Notes: a model not told the origin generated them from the letters alone. 64,000 nt of DNA from JACCTU01 sp963700495 (GCA_963700495.1 CAVOXT010000001.1:558001-622000), one strand, 5' to 3'; shown: positions 16,640 to 26,623, counted from the stretch's first letter. Translations and numbers: made by a program.

Positions 16640-19600
16640 GTGCTGATCTGCACGAATTGTGGCGAGGAGAACCCCGAGCGGTTCCGTCTGTGCGGGTTCT
16701 GCGGGACGCCGCTGCCGGGCGCGCTCCCGGTCCACGAGATGCGGAAGACGGTCACGATCGTCTTCTCGGACCTCGTGGGCTCGACGAAGCTCGGCGAGGC
16801 GCTCGACTCCGAGACGCTGCGCGAGGTTCTCCGCCGCTACTTCGACGAGATGAAGGCGGTGCTCGAGGAGCACGGCGGCACCGTCGAGAAGTACATCGGC
16901 GACGCGGTCATGGCCGTCTTCGGTCTGCCGACGCTCCACGAGGACGACGCGCTCCGAGCCGTGCGGGCCGCCGAGGGGATGCAGCAGCGCCTCGCGACGC
17001 TGAACGACGAGCTCGAGCGCGGCTGGGGCGTGCGGCTGACGAACAGGACGGGTGTGAACACGGGCGAGGTGGTCACCGGCGACCCCGCCGCGGGGCAGCA
17101 CCTCGTCACCGGCGACGCGGTCAACGTCGCCGCGAGGCTCGAGCAGGCGGCGCCGGGACTCGAGATCCTGATCGGCGAGAAGACGTACAGGCTCGTCCGC
17201 GACGCCGTCGAGGTCGAGCCGGTCGAGCCGCTCGAGCTGAAGGGGAAGTCCGAGCGGGTGCCCGCGTACCGCCTGCTCGGGTTGACGGCCGAGACCGACG
17301 CCGACGTCGCGCCCCTCGTCGGCCGCGCGCGCGAGCTGGAGCTGCTGCTGGCGGAGCTCGAGCAAGCGGTCGAGGCTCGCGCATGCCGGCTCGTCACCGT
17401 GGTCGGCGACGCGGGTGTCGGCAAGACGCGGCTGGTCGAGGAGCTCGCGGCCCACGTCGCTCCCGAGGTCCTCGTGCTCCGCGGCCGGTGCCTCTCGTAC
17501 GGGCGAGGGATCACGTTCTGGCCGCTCGTCGAGATGGTCCGGCAGGCGGCGGAGATCCACGGCGACGACTCGGCGGACGAGGCGCACGCGAAGGTGCTCG
17601 CGCTGGCCGGGGACGACCTCGAGGTCGGCGAGCGCGTCGCGTCGGCGATCGGCCTCTCCCGAAAGCAGTTCGCGCTCGACGACCTGTTCTGGGGTGCGCG
17701 CAAGCTGATCGAGTCGCCTCGCGGCGGAGCGGCCGCTCGTCGTCGTCGCCGAGGACGTCCACTGGGCGGAGACGACCTTCCTCGACCTGATCGACTACGT
17801 GAGGGGCGCGGTCCACGGGTTTCCCGGTGCTCGTCGTCTGCGTCGCGCGCCCGGACTTCGACGAGCTTCGGCCCGAGTGGGCGAGGAGCGACGACCTGGT
17901 CCGGCTCGAGCTCGGGCCGCTCTCGGCCGCCGCGAGCTCGCTCGTCGTCGCCGAGCTGCTCGAGGGCGCCGAGCTCGACGCAGACGTCGAGCGGCGAATC
18001 GTCGAGGCGGGGGAAGGCAACCCGCTCTTCGTGCGGCAGCTGCTCTCGACGCTGATCGAGGACGGTCGGCTGCGCCGCGACAACGGCCGCTGGCTCGCCG
18101 CCGACCTGTCCGAGCTCGAGACCCCGCCGACGATTCACGCGCTCCTGGCAGCACGGCTCGATCTGCTTACGCCCGAGAAGCGGGCGGTGATCGACCCGGC
18201 GTCCGTGATCGGGACGGTCTTCGAGACCGCGGCGGTCACCGCGCTCGCGCCCGAGAGCATCCGCGACGAGGTCGATTTCCACCTCTCGTCACTCGTGCAG
18301 AAGCACCTCCTCGACGCAGACCTCAACGACTCGTACCGCTTCCACCACATCCTGATCCGCGACGCCGCCTACAACGGGCTGCTGAAGCGGGTGCGCGCCA
18401 CGCTGCACGAGCAGTTCGCGAACTGGGCCGAGTCGGTCAACCGCGACCGCGCGATGGAGTACGAGGCGATCCTCGGCTACCACCTCGAGCAGGCGCACCG
18501 CTATCTGTCCGAGCTCGGGCCGCTCGACGAGCACGGACGCGTCGTCGGCGAGCGCGCGGCCGAGCTCTTGATGTCCGCCGGCCGGCGGGCCTTCGCGCGA
18601 AACGATCTGGCCGCCGCGGCGAGCCTGCTGCGGCGCGCCGCAGCGCTGTTGCCGGAGCGGGACGAGCGGCGGCTGCGGCTGCTCCCCGACCTGGGCGAGG
18701 CGCTGACCGAGATCGGCGAGCTCGCCTGGGCGGAGCTCTTCCTGACCGAAGCGGTTCGTGTCGCGTCCGAGATCGGGGAGGAGCGGCTCGGCGCGGAGGC
18801 GTCGCTCGTCCTCCTTCAGCACCGCTGGCACGCCGAGCGGCTCGACCGGTGGACGGCGACATTGCTCGAGGAGGCGGAGCGCGCAATCGCGGTGTTCGAG
18901 CAGGCCGGCGACCACGCGGGCCTGGCACGGGCCTGGCGGCTGATCATGAACGCGCACGGAGTCGCGCACCGGTTCGGCGAGGCCGCGGCGGCGGCCGAAC
19001 GGGCGGGCGAGCACGCGCGGCTCGCCGGCGACCCCCGCCAGGAAGCCCGCGCGGCCTCCGGCTACGCGATGGCGTCGCTCTACGGGCCGACGCCAGTCGC
19101 CGAGGCGATCGCGCGCTGCGAGCAGCTGCTGGCGGAGACGTCCGACAAGCGGCTCGAGGGCCTCGTCCTCTGCCTCCTGGCCCCGCTGCGGGCGATGCAA
19201 GGGGAGTTCGAGGCGGCGCGGACGCTCTACGCGCGCGGCCGCGCGTTGCTCGACGACATCGGGGGGAAGCTGATCGCGGCCTCGACGACGTTCAACGCGT
19301 CGACGGTCGAGCTCCTCGCCGGCGACTCCACGACCGCGGAGCGCGAGCTTCGCCGCGAGTACGAGCGGCTCGAGCAGATGGGCGAGACCTTCCTTCGGCC
19401 CACGGTGGCCGCATATCTCGCCGTCGCGATCTGTAACCAGGGCCGCTACGACGAGGCGGAGCACTTCGCGGGGATCGCCGCCGAGGTCGCAACGGCCGAC
19501 GACGTCGTCTCGCAGGCGATGTGGCGTTCCGTGCGCGCGCGGGTGCTGGCGCGCGACGCCCGCTTCGAGGAGGCGGTCGCTCTCGCAACCGAAGCCGTCA

Positions 19601-19788
19601 ACCTGCTCGGTGCGACCGACGGCATCGTCAAGCACGGCGACGCGCTCGTGGCGCTGGCGGACGTGCTCGACCGAGCGGGGAGGTCAGCCGAGGCGGAGCA
19701 GGCGGTCGCGCAGGCGATCGCGCTCTACGAGCTGAAGGGGAACGAGGTCTCGGCGCGGAACGCCCGAACCGCGTTGAACGGCCGCTAG
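16640..19788 (+). CDS. Zinc-ribbon/class III cyclase/AAA ATPase/TPR regulator, two frame breaks
   Basis: About 1048 residues after repair. The domains in order are as follows. A zinc ribbon has paired cysteines (CTNCGEEN, CGFCGTPL). A class III adenylate/guanylate cyclase domain follows (VFSDLVGSTKLGEAL, YIGDAVMAVFG). Next is an ATPase with P-loop GDAGVGKTRL and Walker B LVVVAEDVHWAE, then a long helical TPR-like half to residue 1048. Such proteins are common in actinobacteria and probably couple signal sensing to cAMP or to regulation; substrate and partner are unknown. Frame breaks near 17730 (extra C) and 17820 (extra T) are each single insertions, and the Walker B motif spans the first repair. 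The stop overlaps the convergent secreted-protein gene. Confidence 0.88.
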
Positions 19789-20825
19789 CTCCAGCCCCAG
19801 TCGCCCTGGTCGACGTCCCAGGCGTCGATCACGACGACGTGCTTCCATGGGTCGACGAAGATTCGGCGGCACGGCAGCTGCTCGGGAGGCGGCGTCTTGC
19901 CGATGATCCCGGTGCAGGTGGCCCTGATCTGGACGATCTGCTCGTCGTCCCGCCGGTGGTAGACGACGATGTTCTTCGGGTTCTTGCCGGGCGGGAGCTG
20001 GCTGAACTTGAGGATCGCGAGCACCTCGGCCGGGTTGAACGGCGAGAAGATGCGCCTGCCCGTCGTGCTCACGGTCTGCCCGAAGCACGACACCTCGTAC
20101 GGGCAGAAGAAGCCGTCCTCGTTCGGCCCGAACTCCTGGAGGGAGGTCGACTCGATGCCCTCGAAGTCGTCGGGCGTGTCGACCGGGAACACGCTCGACT
20201 GGACATCGCCGAGGTCTGTGTTGAGTGCGATCGAGATGCCGGCGAAGACGATCGAGGCGGAGTCGTCGCCGTTCGCCTCGTAGGTCGTGTCCTCGGACGC
20301 GCTCGGGGTGGGCGGCGGCGGAGGCGGCTCGTGGGTCTGGATCCCGATCTCGCCCTCTCCTTCGCCCTCTTCGAACGCCGCTGTGACCGTCAGCCGCGTT
20401 GCCGTCGCCGAAGCCGTCAGCGAGGTCCGGACCGGCATCGGGCCGAACGTGTCCGAGCCGTCGCTCTGGCACGCGATCTCTCCCGGCGTGCCGGTCGAGG
20501 CGCAACCCTCCGGCAGTTGCTCCCGGACCCACTGGGCGGTGGTGGCCTTTTCCCGTTCGTTGACGATGTCGATGAGCTTCATCGTCACGACGCCGCTCTG
20601 GGAAGGCGCGCGGACCGAGACCGTGTACGCCATGTAGCGGACGAGCAGGGCGTTCGAGAGTGAGACGCCGTCCGTGTCCTGGATCTGGATGCAGACCGGG
20701 CCCTCGGTCGAGGCGCACACGGGCTGCTCGTCGGTACCGCTCGCTGCGCCGCTCAGGATGAGCGCGCCTGCAAGGGCCGCAGCGACTCCGGTGATTGCAC
20801 GCCGCATTGCAGGCGACTGTTTCAC
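19785..20825 (-). CDS. Secreted protein of unknown function
   Basis: 346 residues. A signal peptide (RRAITGVAAALAGALILSGAASG) covers about residues 9-31. A proline-rich linker HEPPPPPPTPS near residue 170 divides two beta-rich halves. Several paired cysteines (CASTEGPVC, CPYEVSC) suggest disulfides outside the membrane. No family is recognised. It is a single gene, divergent from the ECF sigma gene. Confidence 0.75.
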   Translation of the reverse strand: MKQSPAMRRAITGVAAALAGALILSGAASGTDEQPVCASTEGPVCIQIQDTDGVSLSNALLVRYMAYTVSVRAPSQSGVVTMKLIDIVNEREKATTAQWVREQLPEGCASTGTPGEIACQSDGSDTFGPMPVRTSLTASATATRLTVTAAFEEGEGEGEIGIQTHEPPPPPPTPSASEDTTYEANGDDSASIVFAGISIALNTDLGDVQSSVFPVDTPDDFEGIESTSLQEFGPNEDGFFCPYEVSCFGQTVSTTGRRIFSPFNPAEVLAILKFSQLPPGKNPKNIVVYHRRDDEQIVQIRATCTGIIGKTPPPEQLPCRRIFVDPWKHVVVIDAWDVDQGDWGWS

Positions 20826-20882
20826 AGTGCCGCGCGAGGGTCAATCGGGAACGCTGCTGGTCACGTCGGTGTAGAAGCGTCG

Positions 20883-21434
20883 GTGGTGGACCGGCCACTG
20901 GACGAATCCGAGCTGATCGAACGAGCGAAACGTGGAGACTCCGCGGCATACGAGGCACTCGTGAGGGCGCATCAGGGGATCGCCTTCCGCACGGCGTACC
21001 TGATCGCCGGGAACGCGGACGACGCCGAAGAGGCCGCGCAGGACGGGTTCGTGAAGGCATACCGCGCGCTCGGGCGCTTCCGGCGCGGCGCGCCCTTCCG
21101 TCCGTGGCTGCTCCAGATCGTCGCGAACGAGGCTCGCAACCGACGGAGATCGGCCGGACGGCGGGCGAGCCTCACGCTGCGCGCGGCCGACGAGGTCCGC
21201 CCGGGGGACGCGGTCCCGTCCCCCGAGGCGGCTGTGCTGAGCGACGAGCGCCGCGTCGAGCTGCTCTCGGCCGTGAACGGCCTGCGCGAGGAGGAGCGGC
21301 TCGTCGTCGGCTGCCGCTTCTTCCTCGGTCTCTCGGAGGACGAGACGGCGCAGGCGCTCGGGCTTCGCCTCGGCACGGTCAAGTCGCGCACGGCTCGCGC
21401 GCTCGCTCGGCTGCGCGAGGAGGTGGAGCGGTGA
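20883..21434 (+). CDS. ECF-type RNA polymerase sigma factor
   Basis: 183 residues. Region 2 reads YEALVRAHQGIAFRTAYL and DDAEEAAQDGFVKAYRAL, then FRPWLLQIVANEARNRRR. Region 4 reads LPLVVGCRF-like text (ERLVVGCRFFLGLSEDE) and ALGLRLGTVKSRTARAL. Together these are the sigma2 and sigma4 domains of extracytoplasmic-function factors. GTG starts occur at 20883 and 20886. Its stop overlaps the start of a membrane-anchored protein that is probably its anti-sigma factor. Confidence 0.92.
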   Translation: MVDRPLDESELIERAKRGDSAAYEALVRAHQGIAFRTAYLIAGNADDAEEAAQDGFVKAYRALGRFRRGAPFRPWLLQIVANEARNRRRSAGRRASLTLRAADEVRPGDAVPSPEAAVLSDERRVELLSAVNGLREEERLVVGCRFFLGLSEDETAQALGLRLGTVKSRTARALARLREEVER

Positions 21435-22108
21435 ACCTCGAGCACGAGCTGGGCCTGCTGCCGATCGCGTTCCCCGACGAGCCCGACCTCGTGCCGGGCG
21501 TGCTCGCGCGGCTCGAGCGCCCTCGGCGGCGCGTCTGGCTGATCCCCGCGCTTGCGGTGCTCGCTGCGGTGGGCGCGCTGCTCGCGATTCCGCAGACGCG
21601 CGCGGCGATCCTCGACCTGTTCCGGGTCGGCGGGGTCGAGATCCGCCGGGTGGAGACGCAGCCGCAGGCTCCGGTCCAGTCGCAGCAGCTCGGGCGGCGC
21701 GTGACGCTCGCCGATGCGCGCGACGCGGTCGACTTCCCGCTCCTCGTCCCCGCGGCCGGGTTTGCGACCTACCTCGACGACACGATCAGCGGCGGGATGG
21801 TCAATCTCCGCTGGAACGGCTACGTGCTCTCGCAGTGGCGCGGCGAGCAAGTTCCGTACGCGCGGAAGCAGGTCGGTCCGAACTCGCAGGTCACCTCGAT
21901 GGTGGTGCGCGGCGCGATCGGGCTCTGGATCACCGGCGCCCGGCACGAGATCCTCTTCAGCGACGCGCGCGGGGAGGTGATCGCCAGGTCGCGCCGCCTG
22001 GCCGGCGACGTCCTCATCTGGGAGCAGGGCGGCATCACCTATCGGCTCGAGGGCCCGCGCTCTCTCGACGAGGCGCTCGCCGTCGCCCGGAACCTTCGAG
22101 CGCCTTAG
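21431..22108 (+). CDS. Membrane-anchored putative anti-sigma factor
   Basis: 225 residues from the GTG that overlaps the sigma factor's TGA. A cytoplasmic N-terminal stretch of about 35 residues precedes one transmembrane segment (VWLIPALAVLAAVGALLAI). An external domain of about 160 residues follows, with FPLLVPAAGFATYLDD and GAIGLWITGARHEILFSD. The topology and coupling fit an anti-sigma factor. The external domain resembles the sensor halves of such proteins but shows no zinc-binding HxxxCxxC motif, so it is not the ZAS type. Confidence 0.7.
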   Translation: MNLEHELGLLPIAFPDEPDLVPGVLARLERPRRRVWLIPALAVLAAVGALLAIPQTRAAILDLFRVGGVEIRRVETQPQAPVQSQQLGRRVTLADARDAVDFPLLVPAAGFATYLDDTISGGMVNLRWNGYVLSQWRGEQVPYARKQVGPNSQVTSMVVRGAIGLWITGARHEILFSDARGEVIARSRRLAGDVLIWEQGGITYRLEGPRSLDEALAVARNLRAP

Positions 22109-22146
22109 CGGTGTATTGGACGTATCGAATGAAAGGAGAGCTCCCG

Positions 22147-22651
22147 ATGCGCTTACTCCTCCTCGCAGTGGCCGCTGCGCTCGTGCTTCGCGGCTCCGGC
22201 GGCGGGCGGCGGCTGGGCGACCGCGGGCCTGGGGCCGCCGGACGACGGACTCGGCGCCGGCGACACGTGGAACGCCGAGACGACGATCCTGCAGCACGGT
22301 GTGACGCCGCTCGTGGGCGTGCACCCGGCGGTGATCATCACGAACGCCTCGACCGGCAAGCAGCTCCGCTTCCAGGCGAGGCCGACCGACCGGCCGGGCG
22401 TCTACCTCGCCCAGGTGAAGTTCCCGAGTCAGGGAACCTGGCAGTACGCAGTCGACGACGGCTTCGTGCAGTACGGCGGCCGGAAGGTTCACACCTTCGC
22501 GCCCGTCCAGATCGGCCCGGGAAGCGGCGGCAGCGGCTTCTCGATCCCCGAATGGACGTGGCTCCTCGGCCTTGCGGCCGTGGGTCTCGCGGCGGTCCTC
22601 CTGCTTGCCCGGCGACCGCACTCCGCGACTTCGCCCGTCGCTCAGCCCTGA
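22147..22651 (+). CDS. Secreted, C-terminally anchored YtkA/CopC-like protein, one frame break
   Basis: An AAAGGAG site precedes the ATG at 22147. The signal peptide is MRLLLLAVAAALVL; the frame breaks near 22192 at one extra T. The repaired text continues AAPAAGGGWATAGLGPPDDG and then VGVHPAVIITNASTGKQLRF, a beta-sandwich domain of about 100 residues. A final transmembrane segment (WTWLLGLAAVGLAAVLLLA) carries a short basic tail. The length is about 167 residues. It is the third gene of the ECF operon, followed by a terminator, and is a likely target or sensor of that system. Confidence 0.7.
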
Positions 22652-22657
22652 AAACGG

Positions 22658-22695
22658 CGGATGGGCGTCCAGGGGCGCCCATCCGTTGGTTTTTC
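22658..22695 (+). terminator. Rho-independent terminator
   Basis: CGGATGGGCG (22658-22667) pairs with CGCCCATCCG (22676-22685), followed by TTGGTTTTTCG. It ends the ECF operon. Confidence 0.88.
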
Positions 22696-22779
22696 GTTAA
22701 CGAACCGAATCACTCGGTAAGGGGACATCCGCTCCCGCTTGATTGACGAAGGGTAAGTGGTAGAAGGGAGCGTGATGGA

Positions 22780-22989
22780 GTGGAGATGACTGCGGCTGAG
22801 GCTGAGACCAGGGTCGGAACCGAGATCGAGCGGATCGAGCGCTGGCGCGCGGAGGCGCTCGAGCGCGCGGGGTACGAGCCTCGGATCGCGGGAGAGATCG
22901 CTGCGCGGCTCGACATCGACCTTCATCGAGCGACCGACTTGCTCGCTGCGGGCTGCTCGCAAGAGCTGGCCGCCCAGATCCTTCTGTAG
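22780..22989 (+). CDS. Small hypothetical protein
   Basis: 69 residues, or 67 from the ATG at 22786. It is highly charged and predicted all-helical: two helices (ETRVGTEIERIERWRAEAL and EIAARLDIDLHRATDLL), then a C-terminal helix with the gene's only Cys. The Ala-rich end LLAAGCSQELAAQILL resembles a UBA-like or coiled-coil tail. It lies 44 bases before lgt on the same strand. The function is unknown. Confidence 0.6.
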   Translation: MEMTAAEAETRVGTEIERIERWRAEALERAGYEPRIAGEIAARLDIDLHRATDLLAAGCSQELAAQILL

Positions 22990-23033
22990 AAGCCGCTGAC
23001 GCGGCTATCTGACGCGGCGGGCAGAATGCCGCC

Positions 23034-23915
23034 GTGCAACTGGCGTCGATCCCTTCGCCGTCGACGGGTGAGTTCGACCTTCCCGGGCCGCTCCCGGCCG
23101 TCCATGCCTACGGGCTGACGCTTCTCGTCGCGATCGTCGCTGCGATCCTGCTCACGCAGCGGCGCTGGGGAAGGCGGGAGGGCGACACCGACCTGATCCT
23201 GCGAGTCGCGGTCTGGGGCGTCGCGGCAGGAATCATCGGCGCGCGGCTCTACCACGTGATCACGTCGTGGGAGGACGTGCCCAATCCGAAGTGGAAGGGC
23301 GTCTTCGAGGTCTGGGAGGGAGGGCTCGGGATCTGGGGCGGGATCCTCTTCGGAGTCCTCGCCGGCGCGTGGGTGATCCGCCGCTCGAACGGCAACGTTC
23401 TCCAGGCACTCGACGCCGTCGCGCCGGCACTCCTGCTCGCGCAGGCGATCGGCCGACTCGGCAACTGGTGGAACCAGGAGCTCTACGGCAAGCCGACCGA
23501 CCTGCCGTGGGCGCTCGAGATCGACGACGCGCACAACCAGGACTACGCGGCCGGGACGACCTTCCACCCGACGTTCCTCTACGAGGCGCTGTGGAACCTG
23601 CTCGGCGTCTTCGTCCTGATCTTCGTGGGGCGACGCTGGCGGATCCGGCCGCCGGCGCTCTTCGCGCTCTACGTCGCGTGGTACACGTTCGGGCGGTTCC
23701 TGCTCGAGCAGCTCCGTGTGGACCCGTCCAACATCTTCTGGGGGATGCGCGTGAACGCCTGGGTCTCGCTCGTGCTCTTCATCGCGTCGTCACTGTTCTT
23801 CATCTGGTGGCAGCTCTACGACGGCCGGCGGCCGACGGTCGCCCTGCGGCGGCGACGGCCCCGGAAGGTCGAGACGAAGCGGCCTGCGATGGCCGTCCCG
23901 CGCGGGCGTCGCTAG
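23034..23915 (+). CDS. lgt: Prolipoprotein diacylglyceryl transferase
   Basis: Inner-membrane enzyme that adds diacylglycerol to the lipobox cysteine of prolipoproteins. 293 residues with about seven transmembrane helices. Signature motifs are IIGARLYHVI, GGLGIWGGILFG and AQAIGRLGNWWNQELYG, followed by FHPTFLYEALWNL. The C-terminal basic tail (RRRRPRKVETKRPAM) is cytoplasmic. It starts at GTG 23034. scpA follows after 17 bases, probably in one transcript. Confidence 0.95.
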   Translation: MQLASIPSPSTGEFDLPGPLPAVHAYGLTLLVAIVAAILLTQRRWGRREGDTDLILRVAVWGVAAGIIGARLYHVITSWEDVPNPKWKGVFEVWEGGLGIWGGILFGVLAGAWVIRRSNGNVLQALDAVAPALLLAQAIGRLGNWWNQELYGKPTDLPWALEIDDAHNQDYAAGTTFHPTFLYEALWNLLGVFVLIFVGRRWRIRPPALFALYVAWYTFGRFLLEQLRVDPSNIFWGMRVNAWVSLVLFIASSLFFIWWQLYDGRRPTVALRRRRPRKVETKRPAMAVPRGRR

Positions 23916-23932
23916 CCGGGGGGATCGCTAGG

Positions 23933-24691
23933 GTGCCGCCCGTGGTCGTGCGCGAGCTCGAGCTGGACCTCGACGCCTTCGAAGGCCCCTTCGACCTGCT
24001 TCTGACGCTCGTCCTGCGGGAGGAGCTCGATCTCGCCGAGGTCGACGTCGCGGGGATCATCGTCGCGTTCATCGAGCGGCTCGCCGAGCGGGACGAGCTC
24101 GACCTCGAGTCCTGCGGCGAGTTCCTCGTGCTGGTCGCCGCGCTGCTCGAGCTGAAGGCGCGAGGGCTCTTCGAGGAGGACGCCGACCTCGCCGAGCTCG
24201 AGCCCGAGGAGGCCGCGGAGGAGCTCGCAAGGCGGCTCGAGGAGTACCGGCGGATGAAGGAGGCGGCCGCGTGGCTGTCCGAGCGGCTGGCGGGGGAGTC
24301 CGACCGCTTCTTCCGGCTCGGGCCGGCGCCGCTCGCGCCGCAGCCGGAGCGGAAGCTCGCCCCTCAGGAGCCCGATTCGCTCGCGGCCGTGCTTCGGTTT
24401 CTGGCGGAGGAACCTCCTTCGGTGTCCCTCGACCACATGGCGCTGCAGTTTCCGCCCGTCTCGCGGTTCGTCCAGCGGTTTCGGTCGCTGCTCTCGCGGC
24501 GCACGCGGGTCGACTTCGACGAGGCGGTGGAGGGCCTGTCGCGGATCGAGGTGGCCGTCGCCTTCCTCGCGCTGCTCGACCTTCGCCGCTCGAACGAGAT
24601 CGCGATCGACCAGGCGGCGCCGTTCGCGCCCATCAGGATTTCCCGTCCCGACGTCGAAAGGAACGACTCGTGGATCGTCCGCTCCGCCTGA
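23933..24691 (+). CDS. scpA: Segregation and condensation protein A (kleisin)
   Basis: 252 residues from GTG 23933; GTG 23942 is also possible. The N-terminal kleisin motif is DAFEGPFDLLLTLVLREELD, then VAALLELKARGLF. The C-terminal winged helix reads RIEVAVAFLALLDLRR. It links ScpB and the Smc ATPase heads in chromosome condensation. The last 22 bases overlap scpB. Confidence 0.93.
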   Translation: MPPVVVRELELDLDAFEGPFDLLLTLVLREELDLAEVDVAGIIVAFIERLAERDELDLESCGEFLVLVAALLELKARGLFEEDADLAELEPEEAAEELARRLEEYRRMKEAAAWLSERLAGESDRFFRLGPAPLAPQPERKLAPQEPDSLAAVLRFLAEEPPSVSLDHMALQFPPVSRFVQRFRSLLSRRTRVDFDEAVEGLSRIEVAVAFLALLDLRRSNEIAIDQAAPFAPIRISRPDVERNDSWIVRSA

Positions 24692-25272
24692 TCACCGCCA
24701 ATCCGGTCGACCAGCTCGCCCGGACGGTCGAGGCGCTCCTCGTCGTCGCCTCGCAGCCGCTCACTGTCGAGGAGCTCGTCGAGGCCTCCGCCGACGACCC
24801 GGAGCGGGTCGAGACCGCGCTCGGGCTGATCGGCGAGCGCTACCGCGAGGGGCGCAGCGGCATCGTGCTCGAGCAGGTCGCCGGCGGCTGGGCGTTTCGG
24901 GCCGCGCGCGAGGCCGCCGAGGCCTGCGGGCGGCTGTTCGAGCGGCCCGTGCAGCGGTCGCTCTCGCAGGCGTCGATGGAGACGCTCGCGATCGTGGCGT
25001 ACCTCGGGCCGTGCACGCGGCCGGACATCGCGCGGATCCGCGGTGTCGCGGCCGACTCCGCCGTCGCGAACCTCGTCGAGCGCGGGCTGATCTCCGAAGC
25101 CGGGCGAGACGACGGTATCGGCGGCGCGGTGCGCTACCGGACGACGCCGCTCTTCGAACGGGTCTTCGGGCTCGACTCGCTCTCCGAGCTGCCGCGCCTC
25201 GACGAGCTCGGCGACGACGCGGAGCAGATCCGCGACCGGCTCGTCTCTGTCGCGGAGCGCCGCCCGGCCTAA
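24670..25272 (+). CDS. scpB: Segregation and condensation protein B
   Basis: 200 residues from GTG 24670. It has two winged-helix domains: VEALLVVASQPLTVEELVEA followed by GGWAFRAAREAAEAC, then SQASMETLAIVAYLGPCTRPDI and TTPLFERVFGLDSLSELP. ScpB dimers bind ScpA. The gene overlaps scpA and ends just before the convergent VOC gene, which sits only three bases off. Confidence 0.94.
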   Translation: MDRPLRLITANPVDQLARTVEALLVVASQPLTVEELVEASADDPERVETALGLIGERYREGRSGIVLEQVAGGWAFRAAREAAEACGRLFERPVQRSLSQASMETLAIVAYLGPCTRPDIARIRGVAADSAVANLVERGLISEAGRDDGIGGAVRYRTTPLFERVFGLDSLSELPRLDELGDDAEQIRDRLVSVAERRPA

Positions 25273-25649
25273 GCGTCCGGCCCGTGGTGGACGGCCTCGA
25301 TGTTGTGGCCGTCCGGGTCGAGCACGAACGCCGCGTAGTAGTGGCCGCCGTACGGGCGTAGTCCAGGCGCGCCGTTGTCGCGGCCGCCGGCACCGACCGC
25401 GGCGGCGTGGAACGCGTCGACCGTCCGCTCGTCGGGGGCGCTGAACGCGATGTGCGAGCCGATCGAGGGCGCGTCCGTCTGCTCGAGCGCAAAAGGCTCC
25501 GTGCCGCCGGCACCGTAGCCGAGCGAGCGTGGGCCTTCGAAGACGATCTCGTACCCGAACGGCTCGAGCGCAGCGGTGTAGAACGCGCGGCTCACCTCGA
25601 GGTCGCGGACCGGGAGCTTGACGTGGTCGATCTGCCGGGGCTTCGTCAG
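25269..25649 (-). CDS. VOC-superfamily protein, probable CTG start
   Basis: 126 residues. KPRQIDHVKLPVRDLEVSRAFY then AALEPFGYEIVF, and at the end YGGHYYAAFVLDPDGHNIEAVHH: a single VOC domain with metal-ligand-like His and Glu. No ATG, GTG or TTG lies near the natural N-terminus. A CTG at 25649 with GAGGA seven to eight bases upstream is the best start. It follows the luciferase-like gene after 14 bases, so the two form an operon. Substrate unknown. Confidence 0.72.
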   Translation of the reverse strand: MTKPRQIDHVKLPVRDLEVSRAFYTAALEPFGYEIVFEGPRSLGYGAGGTEPFALEQTDAPSIGSHIAFSAPDERTVDAFHAAAVGAGGRDNGAPGLRPYGGHYYAAFVLDPDGHNIEAVHHGPDA

Positions 25650-25663
25650 GACTGCGTCCTCGC

Positions 25664-26609
25664 CTAGGCCGCCACGACCTCGCGGCCGAGCAACTCGATG
25701 GTCTCGAGATCGTCGTGGCAGATGTGCTGGAGCATCACGCGCTCGACCCCGACCTCGGAGAGGCGTGCGAACCCCTCGAGCAGCTGCTGCGGGCGTTCCA
25801 GCGGTCCCGCGGGCGCGGTAGCGCTCGACCGTCTCGGCCGGGCTGATCGACGAGCCCCAGCGCTCCGTCGACAGGCGCGCCTTCTCGAGCAGGTCGGCCT
25901 CGTCGACGCCGAGCAGGAAGCCGGTCATGATCGACATGGGGAGGGTCTCCGGGTTGCGACCGGCGCGCTCGCACGCCTCGTCGAGCGCCTTGCGCGCTGC
26001 GGCGTACTCGTCGACCGAAGCGCCGATCACGTTGTACTCGTCGGCGAAGCGCGCGGCGGGGTTCGCCGTGCCCGGCTTTGCCCGGCCGCCGACGAGGATC
26101 GGCGGGTGCGGATCCTGCACCGGCTTCGGAAGGGCGGGACAGTCGACGAGCTGGTAGTGCCTGCCCTCGAAGGTGACCTGCTCCTCGGTCCACAGCCGGT
26201 GCACGATCTCGATCTGCTCGGCGAACCGCTCGAGCCGCTCACGCAGCGGCGGGAAGGGAAAGCCGAAGGCTTCGTGCTCGAGCTCCATCCAGCCGGCGCC
26301 GATCCCGAGCTCGACGCGGCCGCCGGAGATGTGGTCGACCGTCGTCACGGCGTTCGCGAGCAGCGATGGGTGCCGGAACGTCACCGGCGAGACGAGCGTC
26401 CCGAAGCGGAGAGTCGTCGTGATCGCCGCGAGCCCCGCCAGCGTCGTCCACGCGTCGTGCGCGTCGCGCTCGAACGGGTTCGACAGCGAGAGGTAGTGGT
26501 CGGAGCGGAAGAGCGCCTCGATCCCTGCGCGCTCGCACGTCTCGGCGAGTGCGACCCACTGCTCCCAGGAGACGCCCTCCTGGCCCTCGATCATCAGGGC
26601 GACGCGCAC
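25664..26609 (-). CDS. Luciferase-like F420-dependent oxidoreductase, one frame break
   Basis: About 314 residues after repair. It begins MRVALMIEGQEGVSWEQW, then FRSDHYLSLSNP, LVSPVTFRHPSLLA, VELGIGAGWMELEHEAFGF and PPILVGGRAKPGT: a TIM-barrel luciferase-like fold of the TIGR03560 type. Near 25800 the frame changes through a single extra base, and the last part reads QQLLEGFARLSEVGVERVM and ends LLGREVVAA. The GTG at 26609 lies eight bases after the box at 26618. F420 use is inferred from family; FMN is the alternative. Confidence 0.82.
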
Positions 26610-26617
26610 GGGCGCGA

Positions 26618-26623
26618 AGCCTA
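26618..26623 (-). promoter_or_regulatory. -10 box of a leaderless promoter
   Basis: TAGGCT on the reverse strand lies eight bases before the GTG at 26609. Confidence 0.48.
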
